Numbered from the stretch's first letter, positions 30,679 through 41,900 are shown. The stretch is DNA of 64,000 nt from Gautieria morchelliformis (GCA_015179125.1 WHVA01000027.1:310001-374000); one strand, 5' to 3'. Numbers and translations are program-made. The notes: generated from the sequence alone by a model not told the origin.

Positions 30679-30692
30679 GGGTTATGGGCCCC
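30679..30692 (+). promoter_or_regulatory. copia-3 primer-binding site overlapping the start codon
   Basis: GGGTTATGGGCCCC directly follows the LTR and is complementary to the anticodon arm of initiator tRNA-Met. The ATG at 30684 that opens the long frame lies inside it. Confidence 0.8.
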
Positions 30693-33600
30693 GGAGACAC
30701 TTCTGAGAAGCTGTTGGGTGTTGAGAAGCTTGCTACTGATGGAAGTAATTGGCCATTGTGGCGAGCCACTCTCATCAGCTATTTCGAGTCCAAAAATTTG
30801 CTCAAGCATGTAGAAGGGAGAGTCACTCGACCTCCTGATCCTCCAGTCATGCCCCCAGGCCATATTCTAACAGAAGCTGAGGAAACTCAGATGGATAAGG
30901 CCGAGGAGAAGCTGGAGAGATACCTTGCTAGAGAAGGACAAGCCAAGACCCAAATCATCGTCTCAGTGTCAGAGTCATTAGCCCTGATGCTACAGAAGCA
31001 GAAGACAGCAAAAGAGACTTGGGATGCACTGGTCAATGAAATGACCAAAAAGCCCAAGATGGTCCTCACCAGCCTGCAGAGACAACTCCGCAGTATGAGA
31101 TGTCCTGAGGATGGAGACTTGAGAGATCACTTGGACAAGGCCCAAGACCTATATGCTCGTCTTAATGAGATGGGAGCTAGAGTTTCTGAAGAAGAATTCA
31201 TGGACATAATCCTTGCGTCACTTCCACCATCCTATGAGGCAGTCATGAATGCCCTTACAACTTCGCTTGAAGAATGCGGGATGCCATTGGTCCCTGATAA
31301 TATTATTAGGGTACTAAAGGCTCAGTATGACAGGAAGAAAACACTCCCGCAAGAAGAGCAGGTGTTTATTGGTTCATCTACTAAGAAGGACCAGAAGGGG
31401 CAGAAGGCGCATGTATGCACCAACTGCAAAAAGCCTGGACATTCCATCGAAAATTGCTGGGCTAAAGGAGGTGGTAAAGAAGGTCAAGGACCACGTCAGA
31501 AGAAGAAAGCCAAAGGCAAGAAGAAGAAGAAGGGTAAAGCAAAAGCGAATGTTGCCGAAGAAGAGTCTACTTCTGAGGAAAGTGGTGATGGGCATCTTGC
31601 CTTCACCAATTTTGACGAGTGCTCTAATTTCAATTTGAGCACATCCTCAGGAGTTATAGTCATACTCGACACCGGAACGACATCGCATATGACTCCTCAC
31701 AAAAATTTATTGAGGAACTACTGTCAATTCTCACAGCCGAGGACTATCCGAGCAGCCAACAAAGGTACCTTTGATGCCTTCGGCTCAGGACTGCTCGTAT
31801 TATCCAATAAGGTTGGAGATAGAACAGTAGAAGTCACGTTGCAAGATACATACTATGCACCCAAAATTGCTGCTACCCTCGTCTCGATCGGTCGGTGCGA
31901 TGATGCTGGCTACGACATTCGACTCGGTGGCCAGAAATGCACAATATCTAATGCTGCTGGAAAAGTATTGATGCAAGCACCGAAAGTCAATGGCTTATAT
32001 CGACTAGACCTCCAGTCACCAAGTGCTCAAGCCCATATGTGTTTATCTGCCATGGAAATTCATCAAAAGATGGGGCACATCTCGCAGAAGTCCCTACAAC
32101 ATCTATTAAATCATGGCATGATATTGGGCATTGAACTGAGCTCCACAGGCGATAGAATTGTCTGTGATGCGTGTATTCAGGCCAAGATTGCGCGCAAACC
32201 TCTTCCTCGAGAACCCAGAGACCGAACATCAAAATTCGGTGACAGAATTTATTCTGATGTCTGGGGACCTGCAAGACACCTCACGATCGATAAGAAGTCA
32301 TATTATGTCTCCTTTATCGATGACTACTCAAGAGAATCGGTGATCTATCTCATGGCGAACAAATCAGAAGCATTCTCAAAGTACAAGCTCTACGAGGCTT
32401 TAATGCTTCGACAGAGAAATGTGCACATCAAGGCACTTGTTTCTGATCGAGGGGGCGAGTATACGAGCTCTGAATTCGAACAGCATCTAGCCAAACAAGG
32501 CACGAAGCATCAGTTGACGGTACACGACACACCAGAGTCCAATGGTGTTGCGGAACGCCTGAACCGAACCCTCACTGAGAGAACTCGTGCCATGCTGCTA
32601 GAATCAAGCCTTCCTAAGATATTATGGGGCTATGCGATACAGCATGCCAATTATCTTAGGAACAGGACGCATACAAGAGCTCTACCAGATAAAACGCCCT
32701 ACGAGATGATTCACCATGAAAAACCGAATCTCAAAGACATTCACGCGTGGGGAACTGAAATTTACGTTAAAATCACTCAGAGAGATAAATTGGCAGCTCG
32801 TGCCAAAAGAGCTCGGTGGATAGGAATTTCTGCGCAGAGCCATGGTCATTATGTTTATTGGCCTGACTCGCACAAAGTTTCTGTCGAGCGGAACGTTGTC
32901 TTTGATTCAGAAATGAAGAAGGGAAAGGTCCCAATCATTTCTATTGAGGAATCCAAGCTACCTACGTCTAAAGAAGAGAAGAAAGCCATTCCGGCATCAG
33001 TGCCTGTGCCCGGTCGCTTAGTCAGCGAAGAGGCAAAGATCGAAGAAATTGATGAAAGTGCACCGGAAGAATATCTTGAAAAGCTGCAACCTATTCAGGG
33101 AGTTGATGACAGACCTAGAGAAGCTGAACCGATAAGGAGAAGCGAAAGGATCCGTCAACAACAAGTGCAGCCGGCCCCATCAGGTCCCGTGACAAGATCT
33201 CAAACTCAGAGACAAACTGGCGCACATATGACTACGCTAGCTTACGAGGACGTTGAGGACCATGAAGAAGTTTTATTCGACCAAGAATTATCCTCCGAGA
33301 TTGATGGCATCAGTAGCTATGAGTGTGCCATCAGTGCGTTTCTAACCGACGGTCAAAACAACATTAAGGCGCCGGATTTGAGTCAAATTGAACCTAGCAA
33401 TGCAGACGAAGCTCTGAATAATCCTATGTGGAAGAAATCAATGGACAAAGAGTATGAGGCCCTAATCGACAAGGGAGTGTGGGAAAGAACCAAACCACCT
33501 CCTGGAGCCAACATTGTCGGCAACAAATGGGTCTACCTTTGGAAGCGTAATCCAGAAGGGAAACCAATAGTACCTAAATCGAGAATGGTCGCCCAAGGCT

Positions 33601-34928
33601 TCACGCAGAAGTTTGGAATCGACTATGATGAGACATACTCACCTGTTGCTCGGTTATCCTCCCTACGGATCATATGCGCCATTGCTGCTAGGAATGACTG
33701 GCCTATTCATCAAATGGACGTGGACTATGCATACCTCAATGCTAAGTTGCCCGAACCTATTTACATGAAGCAGCCGTATGGATATGAGTCAGGAGACAAA
33801 GGCGAAGTGCTACTTTTGAAGAAAGCACTCTACGGCCTCAAGCAATCTGGAAGAGAATGGTACAAACGTCTAAGTGGTGAATTCCACAAGTTAGGATTCA
33901 CTACGTCAGCCACAGACGGGGCTGTATTTTATAGACGTGGCGGAAAGGGGCATGTGATCATTGCAACAGCTGTGGACGACCTTACCATCACAGCTGAGAA
34001 TCAATCAGTCCTGGACGAAGTCAAACGAGATCTTGCTCAGGTCTTCAGTATGAAAGATCTAGGCGAGATTCATTGGCTATTGAATCTCAAAATCGAAAGA
34101 GACTGGCAGAAGAAGACCATTGCAATTTCACAACCTGCATACATCGAGAAGATCATCAAAAAATTTAATCTCGAAGATGCAAAGACTTATGCTACGCCTC
34201 TTGATCCAGCCGTAAAATTATCTAAAGACCAATGTCCTTCTACAGAGAGAGGCAAGAAAGCCATGTCGAAGTTTCCATACAGGCAAGCTATAGGATCACT
34301 GATGTGGGCGGCTGTAGCCACTCGACCTGACATTGCATTTGCGGTGTCATTACTCTCGCAATTCCTTGAAAATCCAGGTGGCACACACTGGAATGCAGTC
34401 AAACGTGTCTTCAAATATTTGAAAGGCACGAAGCATTACAAACTCACACTTGGAAGAAATCAAGACGGCTTGATGGGGTATTCAGATGCGGATTGGGGTT
34501 CACAGAGTCATAGGCGTTCGTATTCGGCATACTTATTTCAGATTGATGGAGGCACTGTTTCATGGAGTTGCCAGAAACAGTCGATAGTAGCCCTCTCATC
34601 AACTGAAGCCGAATTCGTCGCCCTGACCCATGCGGGCAAAGAGGCTCTTTGGATGCGCCATTTTATTTCTGAAATATTCCAACCACTGAACAGACCCATC
34701 CAAGTTTATTCAGACAATCAATCAGCCATTGCCATCACGTATGGCACCCAACAACACACGAGAACCAAGCATTTCGACATCAGATTATATTTCCTTCGAG
34801 ATATAATCAAAAATCAACAAGCCAAGCTCGTTTATTTGCCAACCGAACAAATGTTGGCAGATATCCTCACTAAAGGACTTCCTAGTCCTAGAGTGAAGAT
34901 TCTCAACGAGCAAATCGGAATATATTAA
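30684..34928 (+). CDS. copia-3 Gag-Pol polyprotein, 1414 residues
   Basis: Order typical of Ty1/copia: Gag (WPLWRATLISYFESKNLLKH near residue 25), zinc knuckle CTNCKKPGHSIENC (about 244-257) followed by a Lys-rich tract, protease ILDTGTTSHM (about 326), gag-pre-integrase block (about 458), integrase core (IYSDVWGP about 520, VSDRGGEYTSSEF, ESNGVAERLNRTLTERTRAM), reverse transcriptase (MVAQGFTQKFGIDYDETYSP, MDVDYAYLNA about 1010, AVDDLTI about 1095) and RNase H (YSDADWGS about 1265, ALSSTEAEFVALTH). Proteins of this kind copy RNA into DNA inside particles and integrate it. The frame is uninterrupted and, as far as can be read, whole. A single Gag-Pol frame without a shift is usual for copia. 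Confidence 0.93.
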   Translation: MGPGDTSEKLLGVEKLATDGSNWPLWRATLISYFESKNLLKHVEGRVTRPPDPPVMPPGHILTEAEETQMDKAEEKLERYLAREGQAKTQIIVSVSESLALMLQKQKTAKETWDALVNEMTKKPKMVLTSLQRQLRSMRCPEDGDLRDHLDKAQDLYARLNEMGARVSEEEFMDIILASLPPSYEAVMNALTTSLEECGMPLVPDNIIRVLKAQYDRKKTLPQEEQVFIGSSTKKDQKGQKAHVCTNCKKPGHSIENCWAKGGGKEGQGPRQKKKAKGKKKKKGKAKANVAEEESTSEESGDGHLAFTNFDECSNFNLSTSSGVIVILDTGTTSHMTPHKNLLRNYCQFSQPRTIRAANKGTFDAFGSGLLVLSNKVGDRTVEVTLQDTYYAPKIAATLVSIGRCDDAGYDIRLGGQKCTISNAAGKVLMQAPKVNGLYRLDLQSPSAQAHMCLSAMEIHQKMGHISQKSLQHLLNHGMILGIELSSTGDRIVCDACIQAKIARKPLPREPRDRTSKFGDRIYSDVWGPARHLTIDKKSYYVSFIDDYSRESVIYLMANKSEAFSKYKLYEALMLRQRNVHIKALVSDRGGEYTSSEFEQHLAKQGTKHQLTVHDTPESNGVAERLNRTLTERTRAMLLESSLPKILWGYAIQHANYLRNRTHTRALPDKTPYEMIHHEKPNLKDIHAWGTEIYVKITQRDKLAARAKRARWIGISAQSHGHYVYWPDSHKVSVERNVVFDSEMKKGKVPIISIEESKLPTSKEEKKAIPASVPVPGRLVSEEAKIEEIDESAPEEYLEKLQPIQGVDDRPREAEPIRRSERIRQQQVQPAPSGPVTRSQTQRQTGAHMTTLAYEDVEDHEEVLFDQELSSEIDGISSYECAISAFLTDGQNNIKAPDLSQIEPSNADEALNNPMWKKSMDKEYEALIDKGVWERTKPPPGANIVGNKWVYLWKRNPEGKPIVPKSRMVAQGFTQKFGIDYDETYSPVARLSSLRIICAIAARNDWPIHQMDVDYAYLNAKLPEPIYMKQPYGYESGDKGEVLLLKKALYGLKQSGREWYKRLSGEFHKLGFTTSATDGAVFYRRGGKGHVIIATAVDDLTITAENQSVLDEVKRDLAQVFSMKDLGEIHWLLNLKIERDWQKKTIAISQPAYIEKIIKKFNLEDAKTYATPLDPAVKLSKDQCPSTERGKKAMSKFPYRQAIGSLMWAAVATRPDIAFAVSLLSQFLENPGGTHWNAVKRVFKYLKGTKHYKLTLGRNQDGLMGYSDADWGSQSHRRSYSAYLFQIDGGTVSWSCQKQSIVALSSTEAEFVALTHAGKEALWMRHFISEIFQPLNRPIQVYSDNQSAIAITYGTQQHTRTKHFDIRLYFLRDIIKNQQAKLVYLPTEQMLADILTKGLPSPRVKILNEQIGIY

Positions 34929-34941
34929 GCTTGAGGGGGCG

Positions 34942-35454
34942 TGTTGGGTGCATTTATGCTCCTGCACCAAAATCAAGCATAATATATCCAATTTGTTGTG
35001 TGGCCTTCCAATTTCTTCTCACATTGTTCTTGTATTATGCATCCATTTCTCTGGTTATTTTCGAAATTTTCCACTCATTCCTTATCTCTCTATTTCATCT
35101 TGTTATTCCTACTTTCACAAGCGGCTGCACCCAGCGGAGTCTGAAATGACTTCGACGCGCGAGCTCTTGGGCGCTAAAGGGCCGGGTAGTAGTACATGCG
35201 CAGTGGAACACATTTCCCCCTCTCTCAGTGACCACTAAATTCACTGAGAGAGGCAAGTAAATTAGTCTAGTAGTCTTTGCATTTATTGACCTAGAAATGC
35301 TCTGTAGTGAATTGATTTCTAGGTAGTGTATAATATATTTAGAGTGACCACTAAATTCACTGAGAGAGTGAATTGATTTCTAGTGAATTGATTTCTAGTC
35401 TATTCTTTTGAATAACAAGTCCATACCTACTGCCTATAATTCCTGTCCTCTACA
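34942..35454 (+). repeat. copia-3 3' LTR
   Basis: 513 bp, preceded by the polypurine tract and followed by the CCCTT target duplication; practically identical to the 5' LTR. Confidence 0.93.
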
Positions 35455-35459
35455 CCCTT

Positions 35460-36903
35460 CTGCTATCATGTCACGGAAAATGTCATTCATCATCGTCTGG
35501 AATGTGGCGGGACTGTTGGTGAGGCCAAAGAACATGACCTGTGGCTCAAAGAGTCCTCGATTGGTGCGGAATGCGGCCTTCCACTCGTCTCCCTCTCGGA
35601 TCCGGACATTGTTGAAGCCCCAGCGGACATCCAGCTTAGTGAAGTACCTCGCCCCGCGGAGTTGTGTGATCAGTTCGGAAATGAGTGGAATGGGGTACCG
35701 GTTCTTGATCGTGATCGCATTCAAGGCCCGGTAGTCCTGCACAAGTCTGAGCGAGCCATCCTTCTTCTTGATGAAGAACACCGGAGATGCCATTGGTGAC
35801 TTGGAGGGGCGGATCCTCCCTGTACGGAGGTTTTCCGCAAGGAATGCATCGAGCTCTACCTGCTCCTTGGGTGACAGCGGGTAGACCTTGCAGTTGGTGG
35901 GCTTTGACCCAGGCTCCAACTCGATGGCGTGGTCCCACAGCTTCCGTGGAGGCAGGGTATCAAACGACTCCTTGGAAAAGACGTCCTCAAACTCCCGCAG
36001 GTACTCCGGAATTTCCGCCTCCACTCTATCATACCTCTTAGAGGCTTCAGCAAGGCGTTGCGAAATATTTCCGGTGGCGCGGATGTGTTCCGCCTCCGGC
36101 GGAAGGTTTACGTACAGCAAGCGCTCCCCTTCCGTCAGAGTGCCTTCCAGGCCGAGTCGGATGGCGTCGGAATCGGAATTGGAAGGGGGATCCGGGTCAA
36201 ATTCCGCTTCCGAGTCTTCTTCTGCAAGCAGTGGATGGGGGCCGGAACGACATGTCTGTATGAGCCGTTCGGTTTTCCGCTGCTCCTGGCGCTCCTTCCG
36301 CACTTCCGACCGGCACATGTGACACTTGGCTGGACACCGACTCATCAGTACCTTCCGAGTCTGCCAATTGATCTCCGGGTTGTGCTCTTGAAGCCAGGTA
36401 AACCCGAGGATGATGTCTTGCTTCCCCAGGCTGGTGACAGCGAAGGAAGTGCGTTCCGAGTGTCCATCGTAGCGGAGAATTGTGTCCACTATCTCCGTGA
36501 TGGACCCTGCCTCATTGGGGCTTCCATCCACATTGAACACCGGGATTGCACGTTGCAACTTCCGCGTGGTCAGTCGGTTCCGTTCCACATAGTCCCGGTC
36601 CATAAACTGACCAGTGGCCCCGCAATCGACAAGGGCGGGTCCGGATTTGACTTCCGCCGTATCGGTCGTCTGGATCTCTACCTTAATGACTAGTGACTTG
36701 GGGCCAGGGGTGGCAGCAACAACATAGCGCTTCGGAAGGCGTCTCTCCCAAGGGCGGATGCGGGATGGACGGGGTGTCAGATTTGATTTTTGTGTGACTT
36801 TATCCGGTGGGTCTGTACGAAGTGAGGGGAGTGGGGGCTTTTCATTCTCTACTTCAAGACAGGCAAACCGGTTATGTACAGGCAGCAGGGGCACACATCT
36901 CAC
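35460..36903 (-). CDS. gypsy-1 pol, N-terminal part (protease, first half of RT)
   Basis: An aspartic protease (ALVDCGATGQFMDRDYV) is followed by a Cys/basic segment, an acidic linker (EEDSEAEFDPDPPSNSDSD), and the RT fingers and palm (LSPKEQVELDAFLAENLRTG, SPVFFIKKKDGSLRLVQDYR, FTKLDVRWGFNNVRI, FGLTNSPATFQTMMNDIFRD). It starts in the -1 frame overlapping the gag stop, which fits the -1 frameshifting that many gypsy elements use. It ends where copia-3 is inserted. Confidence 0.88.
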
Positions 36904-38075
36904 CCGCTGCGTGTCACAAAATCCGACGCATCTTCCGCTTCCGGTAGACCATGTTCCGCATTTTCGGAAAGTTCTTCCGCAGTGGGCACTCCGTTTATGT
37001 CTGCAAGTGCGAGGAACTCTGGAAGGATCTCGAGTTTCTCCTCTGTGGTCATAAGCCGGATATCAAAGGCTTGGGGGCACTCGCGAGCATAGTGGCCTGG
37101 TTGTCGGCAGCGGAAGCAGGTGATAGTTCCGTGGCCTTTTCCGCGCATGCGGTCAACATCCATCGGGGCAGGGCCACTCTTCGAGGGAGGAGGGCTATGG
37201 TTCCTAATAGGAGCAGGCGGAGCAAGCATCGGAAATAATTTCCGTGTGGGAATGAATGCGCTTCCGGGTTTTGGCACAGGTGGAGTAGGACGAGCGGAAC
37301 TGCGTGTCGTGTTCCGACTCGTCTCTACGAAGGCCTCATTTGCGTCCCTGTTCCGAGAAACCTTCTGCGCGGCTTGGTACCACCCTTCCGGGTCATCAAA
37401 ATCCGGAGCTCCATCCCCAAGCAGCGCAACTTGGTTCTGGAGCGTCGGATCAAGTCCTCGTCGGAATTTGATGACGATCGTCTTGTCGTCGTCATATTCC
37501 GCAAGGTCGATGAGCTCCTGGAAGCGATCGATGTAGTCATCGACCGGATCTTTGGCCTGGTACCAGCTCGTCCCCTCGAGCTTTGTAAGGGCTGTGAGCT
37601 GCTCGTTTTTCGGGCAGAACTGGTCGGAAAATGTTTTCTCGAACGCGTCCCAGTCCCGGAAGTTGTTCCCCTTGCCCTTTGCTTCATGTCGGATCACCTT
37701 GTTTGCAAAACGGGCTGCGCGGTCCGATTTGAAAAAGGACAATGTCCAGTGAATCCGAGCCTGGTCGTTCGGAAAGAGGTCTCCGACAATTGCGAAGTAG
37801 ATGCTGCATGTGTTGAAGAATGCGCATCCCTTCTCCCGATCTCCGTCAAAGTCCACCGGAGTTGCGGGTTTGACCTTTGCTAACTTCGCGGACATCCTCT
37901 TTTCCGCTAGTTCCGCTTTTCCGAAATCTGGATCGTCCAGCATTTCATTTCCACCACCTTGTGGAATATCTAACTTAGCCAAAATCGCTTGTAAGGCTGT
38001 TTCAATCGCGTCGGTCTTCATCCGGTTCCGCGTCAATTCCTCCTCCATATTCCGAAGACGATCGTCCGGATCCAT
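36900..38075 (-). CDS. gypsy-1 gag
   Basis: From MDPDDRLRNMEEELTRNRMK (ATG at 38075; the frame is open further up to the LTR, so the true start is uncertain). It has a retrotransposon Gag domain (FFNTCSIYFAIVGDLFPNDQ, LSFFKSDRAARFANKV, DWDAFEKTFSDQFCP, DYIDRFQELIDLAEYDD) and a CCHC zinc knuckle CFRCRQPGHYAREC near the C terminus. It forms the particle in functional relatives; fossil part. Confidence 0.88.
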   Translation of the reverse strand: MDPDDRLRNMEEELTRNRMKTDAIETALQAILAKLDIPQGGGNEMLDDPDFGKAELAEKRMSAKLAKVKPATPVDFDGDREKGCAFFNTCSIYFAIVGDLFPNDQARIHWTLSFFKSDRAARFANKVIRHEAKGKGNNFRDWDAFEKTFSDQFCPKNEQLTALTKLEGTSWYQAKDPVDDYIDRFQELIDLAEYDDDKTIVIKFRRGLDPTLQNQVALLGDGAPDFDDPEGWYQAAQKVSRNRDANEAFVETSRNTTRSSARPTPPVPKPGSAFIPTRKLFPMLAPPAPIRNHSPPPSKSGPAPMDVDRMRGKGHGTITCFRCRQPGHYARECPQAFDIRLMTTEEKLEILPEFLALADINGVPTAEELSENAEHGLPEAEDASDFVTRSG

Positions 38076-38250
38076 GTTGGAAGGAGAAATATGGGACGGG
38101 ATTTCCGGGGTTGGGAGCTCGACGTAAGAAGAGGGGCTGTCGTACGCTGTATGTGCGGAAGAGGTTGCGATCTCCGAGTCGCTGTCTCCGATTCCGAACG
38201 CACCTATGGCGAATGCAACGTGCAGTATGACCGCCGGTCCTCTAGGGGAG

Positions 38251-38260
38251 AGACTTTTCT
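38251..38260 (-). promoter_or_regulatory. gypsy-1 putative self-priming primer-binding site
   Basis: AGAAAAGTCT on the minus strand, two bases inside the 5' LTR. It is exactly complementary to AGACTTTTCT, found in the LTR about 33 bases downstream of TATAATA (27362-27353 in the 3' LTR). Gypsy-2 has the same pair (50315-50306). Confidence 0.6.
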
Positions 38261-38262
38261 GC

Positions 38263-38742
38263 TGTAAGGGCAACCCTGGCTAGTCGTGGAGATCACACTA
38301 CCACACAACTGACAAGGGGAAATCCAAAGTATGTATAAATGAACAGAGCATACAAGAGAGGGGGTTCTCACCTGACAAGGGGAAATCCAAAGAGAAAAGT
38401 CTAGGGACCCCCAATGTCAGCGAGCCCGTATTATACTACGCTGCGCAGCCAGGGACAACACTTGGCACCCGCCATCAACCCTGCATCCCCCTGACCCTTG
38501 ATCGACCCTTGATGCCACCTATTATGCGAGTCGCTTGATTTCCGACACTGTTCCGGGGCGGAAGTCGGAAATTGGAGTGGAACTGGCAAGGCGAACGGAA
38601 CTGGTGGAAGTTCTCCCAGAAGCGGAATCGTTCCCGAAAGCGGATGCGGAGATGGAATCGGAACCGGAAGCGGAGTCGGAAATGGAGTCGGAACTGGGTG
38701 TGGTGTCGGAACTGGAAATGGAAAACAGGGTGTCCCCTGACA
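38263..38742 (-). repeat. gypsy-1 5' LTR
   Basis: 480 bp, identical to the 3' LTR except at one position. On its inner side, GC and then AGAAAAGTCT (minus strand, 38260-38251) follow. Confidence 0.93.
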
Positions 38743-38906
38743 GATGCAGGGTTGATGGAGGGTGCCAAGTGTTGTCCCTGGCTGCGCAGCGTAGTATAAT
38801 ACGGGCTCGCTGACATTGGGGGTCCTTAGAGACTTTTCTCTTTGGATTTCCCCTTGTCAGTTGTGTGGTAGTGTGATCTCCACAACCAGCCAGGGTTGCC
38901 CTTACA
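38743..38906 (+). mobile_element. inverted, partial gypsy LTR next to gypsy-1
   Basis: This is the first half of the same LTR in the opposite orientation, ending GGTTGCCCTTACA at 38906, so that with the 5' LTR of gypsy-1 it forms an inverted pair. It carries only one copy of the right hairpin arm. It abuts copia-2 in the middle of that element's gag (VYINQTMSAF). Confidence 0.85.
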
Positions 38907-41900
38907 GTTTACATCAATCAGACAATGTCTGCATTTGCTGTATGGACTAGTTTACAAGCAATATTTGAATCTAAGGGAGCAGTGGGGATTGTAAATCTCC
39001 GAAGAGATTTCTTCCGGACGCTTGCCAAGGACAGTGCGAACATGGAGGAGCACGTACGCAAGCTCCGCGGCATTCAACAGGAACTCAATGCACGAGGACA
39101 TTACATCAGTGACACCGAGTTCTTGAACATGTTGCTGACGTCACTACCAGATTCTTGGTTGGCGTTTATTATGGCAGTAAACGCCAGTGGAGCCGGGACA
39201 ACAGCTGAGAGATTAATAGCTCGGGTCCTTGATGAGGATCGAGCACGGAAAGCTGGATCGGCACGGCAGATGGTGCTTAAGGCGCAACAACGTCACAGGC
39301 CGAGGAAAGACGACTCAGGAGCAACAAAGGAAAATTCCGAAATTGCGGCAAGAAGGGTCATTACATGGACTGCTGGGCGAAAGGTGGCGGCAAGGAAGGC
39401 CAAGCACCAAAGTGGTTCAAATCAGGGAACAAAGAAATGGTTAAACAAGCGGAAGAAAAGGACTTCGTGTTTGTATCTAAGGAGGTAGAATACAGTGCTA
39501 TGTCTGCATCTGACTGGCTAGCCGATTCAGCGGCAACAACACATATAGCTCGAAGCCGAAACGATTTCGCTAGCTATGCCGAGGAACCATCAGAGATTGA
39601 AGGAATTTCACCTGATGCGGTACTACATACACAAGGCCGAGGCACTATATACATGGAATTCAAGATCGGCGCCAAGACGAACATGATCGAACTACATGAT
39701 GCACTGGATGGGCCGAACAACCTTATCAGTGTAGGGCATCTAACTGATAAGGGTAACACGGCGACATGTACAGGCACTGGCGTCGAATTCAAATCACGCG
39801 CCGGTGTTATATTTGCACAGGGACAGAAGTGCAGAAGGCTATTTTGTATGAAGGCAGGGGTCACTCGATCAGTTGAGGCATGGGACTTTGCCGCAGCGGC
39901 AAAGGGACTGTCATGGGACAAATGGCACAGGATACTCGGGCACATCAACATACATTCTATAAAGATGTTGAAATCTAATGATCTAGTTACTGGACTTGAG
40001 ATTGACGAGTCAAACGAGCCGAGCCAGTGCAAGGCATGCATACAAGGCAAGCGGCATGTGGAGCCGTTCCCCAAAAGAGCCGAGGACACTGTTGAACAGG
40101 TCGGTGACCTAACAGTATCCGATGTATGGGGACCTGCCCAGACCGAGGGACCATCACGTGAAAAATACTTCTATTCTTTCACAGACATCAAATCTAGGTA
40201 CATGGTCATTTATTTCGGGAGCACCAAAGATGAAGCGCTCAAGCACTTTGAGACGTACAAAGCATTCCTCGAGACCCAAACAGGTCAGAAACTGAAGAGG
40301 TTTTGCTCGGATAATGGAGGGGAATATGTCAATACAAATTTCAAGGAGTTTTGTGCAATATATGGCATTATCATGGAGACCACAGCTCCATACTCCCCAG
40401 CCCAGAATGGAATCGCCGAACGACTCAACCGGACCTTACTCGAGCATGCACGGCCAATGATATTTGCCAAAAACCTGCCAAAAATACTCTGGCCCGAGGC
40501 CGTGGCTTATGCGTGTTATATCAAAAATCGATCGCCCATGTGAGCGCTTGGAGATGACGCAACACTGTTCCAGGCACTATTCGGCAAGAAGCTGAACATA
40601 GCATGTCTAGAAGAATTCGGGACAAACTGCTGGGTTATGGTGCCGGATCAACGTCGAGCCAAACTTGATCCAAAGGCAGAAGAACATATATTCGTCAGAG
40701 TAGCTGAACATGCAAAAGCCTGGAGGTATTACAATAAGGCCTCAAAGCACGTTCAAATCTCAAGAAATATCACATTCGACGAAAGTGACAATAAACTCTA
40801 TCCTATCCCGGATAACGACGATGACGACAGTACTACGGCACCGCTCGAGGGGGAGCACTCACCGCGCGAGCATGTGCCAGACCCGATCCCATCTACCCTG
40901 CAGATGTCATCACCCCAGACGATGCCCGTTCCTGATCCACCTGATCAAGCGCCAGCTCCACAGATTCGACGGAGCGCGTGCATCACTCAAAGACCAGATT
41001 ACTGGAAACTGAATGATTCAGGACGCACCGAGCAGGTTTACATAACGAAAGAAATTGTCACTGAACCTGAGAATTACAGAGCGGCGGTATCACGTGATGA
41101 TGCGCCGATCTGGGAGAAAGCGATGGAAATTGAAATGGAACAACATAAGACGTTAGGAACATGGGAATTAACAGAACTACCACCTGGACCAGTAGCTATC
41201 GGTTGCCGATGGGTATACGCTGTCAAAACGCAACCGGATGGACAATTCAATACGGCTAAAGCAAGGGTTGTAGCTCAAGGATTCACACAGAGGCCAGGAA
41301 TGGATTACTACGAAATAACTTCACCCGTGGTCAAGTTCGATTCACTATGTGTTCTATTAGCCATCGCAAATACACTCAATTGGGAAATCAAGATGATGGA
41401 TGTCAAAGGCGCCTATCTCAATTGAACTATAGATGAAGAAATCTACGTGCGTCAGCCCGACGGTTTTGATGATGGATCTGGACACATTCTAAGAATATAC
41501 AGAGCGCTCTACGGACTCAAGCAATCGGGACGAGCTTGGCATCAGCACTTACGCAAATTACTACTCGACCTCGGCTTCCACCAAAGCACAGCCGATGAAT
41601 GTGCCTATATCAGACAAGATAAGGACTCAATAGAAGGCATATCAGTATATGTAGACGACTTCGGATTATTTGCTGATTCCAAAGGAGGGATGGTTAAGCT
41701 CAAGGGGGAGCTTCATGGAAAATTCCCTTTAACAGCTTTAGGAGAAATGAAGAAAATCTTGGGAATTAGAGTTGAGAGGAATAGGGATGAGGGAACACTG
41801 ACCATGTCCCAAGGACATTACATCGACATCATACTCGATTGATTTAACATGGCGACGGCTCATTCCGTATCTACACCTCTACACAAAATGATCAAGCTCA

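Larger units (their letters stand above)
30167..35454 (+). mobile_element. copia-3: Ty1/copia element that looks whole, inserted in gypsy-1
   Basis: LTRs at 30167-30678 and 34942-35454, essentially identical apart from a one-base length difference, and a perfect 5-bp target duplication CCCTT (30162-30166 and 35455-35459) inside the gypsy-1 RT region. One uninterrupted 1414-codon frame, a tRNA-Met-type primer-binding site and a polypurine tract (AAGCTTGAGGGGGC, 34927-34940) are present. No break is evident and the insertion is very recent. It is the youngest datable event here apart from possibly gypsy-2. Confidence 0.95.
27223..38742 (-). mobile_element. gypsy-1: Ty3/gypsy chromodomain element, interrupted by copia-3
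   Basis: A minus-strand element with LTRs at 27223-27702 (3') and 38263-38742 (5'). The two 480-bp LTRs differ at a single position, so the insertion is recent. Leaving out copia-3 and its duplication, it is about 6.2 kb, the same as gypsy-2. Parts: self-priming-type PBS 38251-38260, gag 36900-38075, pol 27703-36903 with protease, RT/RNase H, integrase and a C-terminal chromodomain, and a polypurine tract next to the 3' LTR. Its only evident break is the copia-3 insertion. There is no matching target duplication (GTGGT against GATGC), and the right side abuts an inverted LTR piece, so the borders were probably rearranged. Confidence 0.93.

Noticed and set aside
35888-38127. Plus-strand frames across gypsy-1 gag and pol
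   Set aside because: Shadows of the minus-strand genes, which carry all recognisable domains.
27218-38747. Target duplication around gypsy-1
   Set aside because: GTGGT on the left and GATGC on the right do not match.
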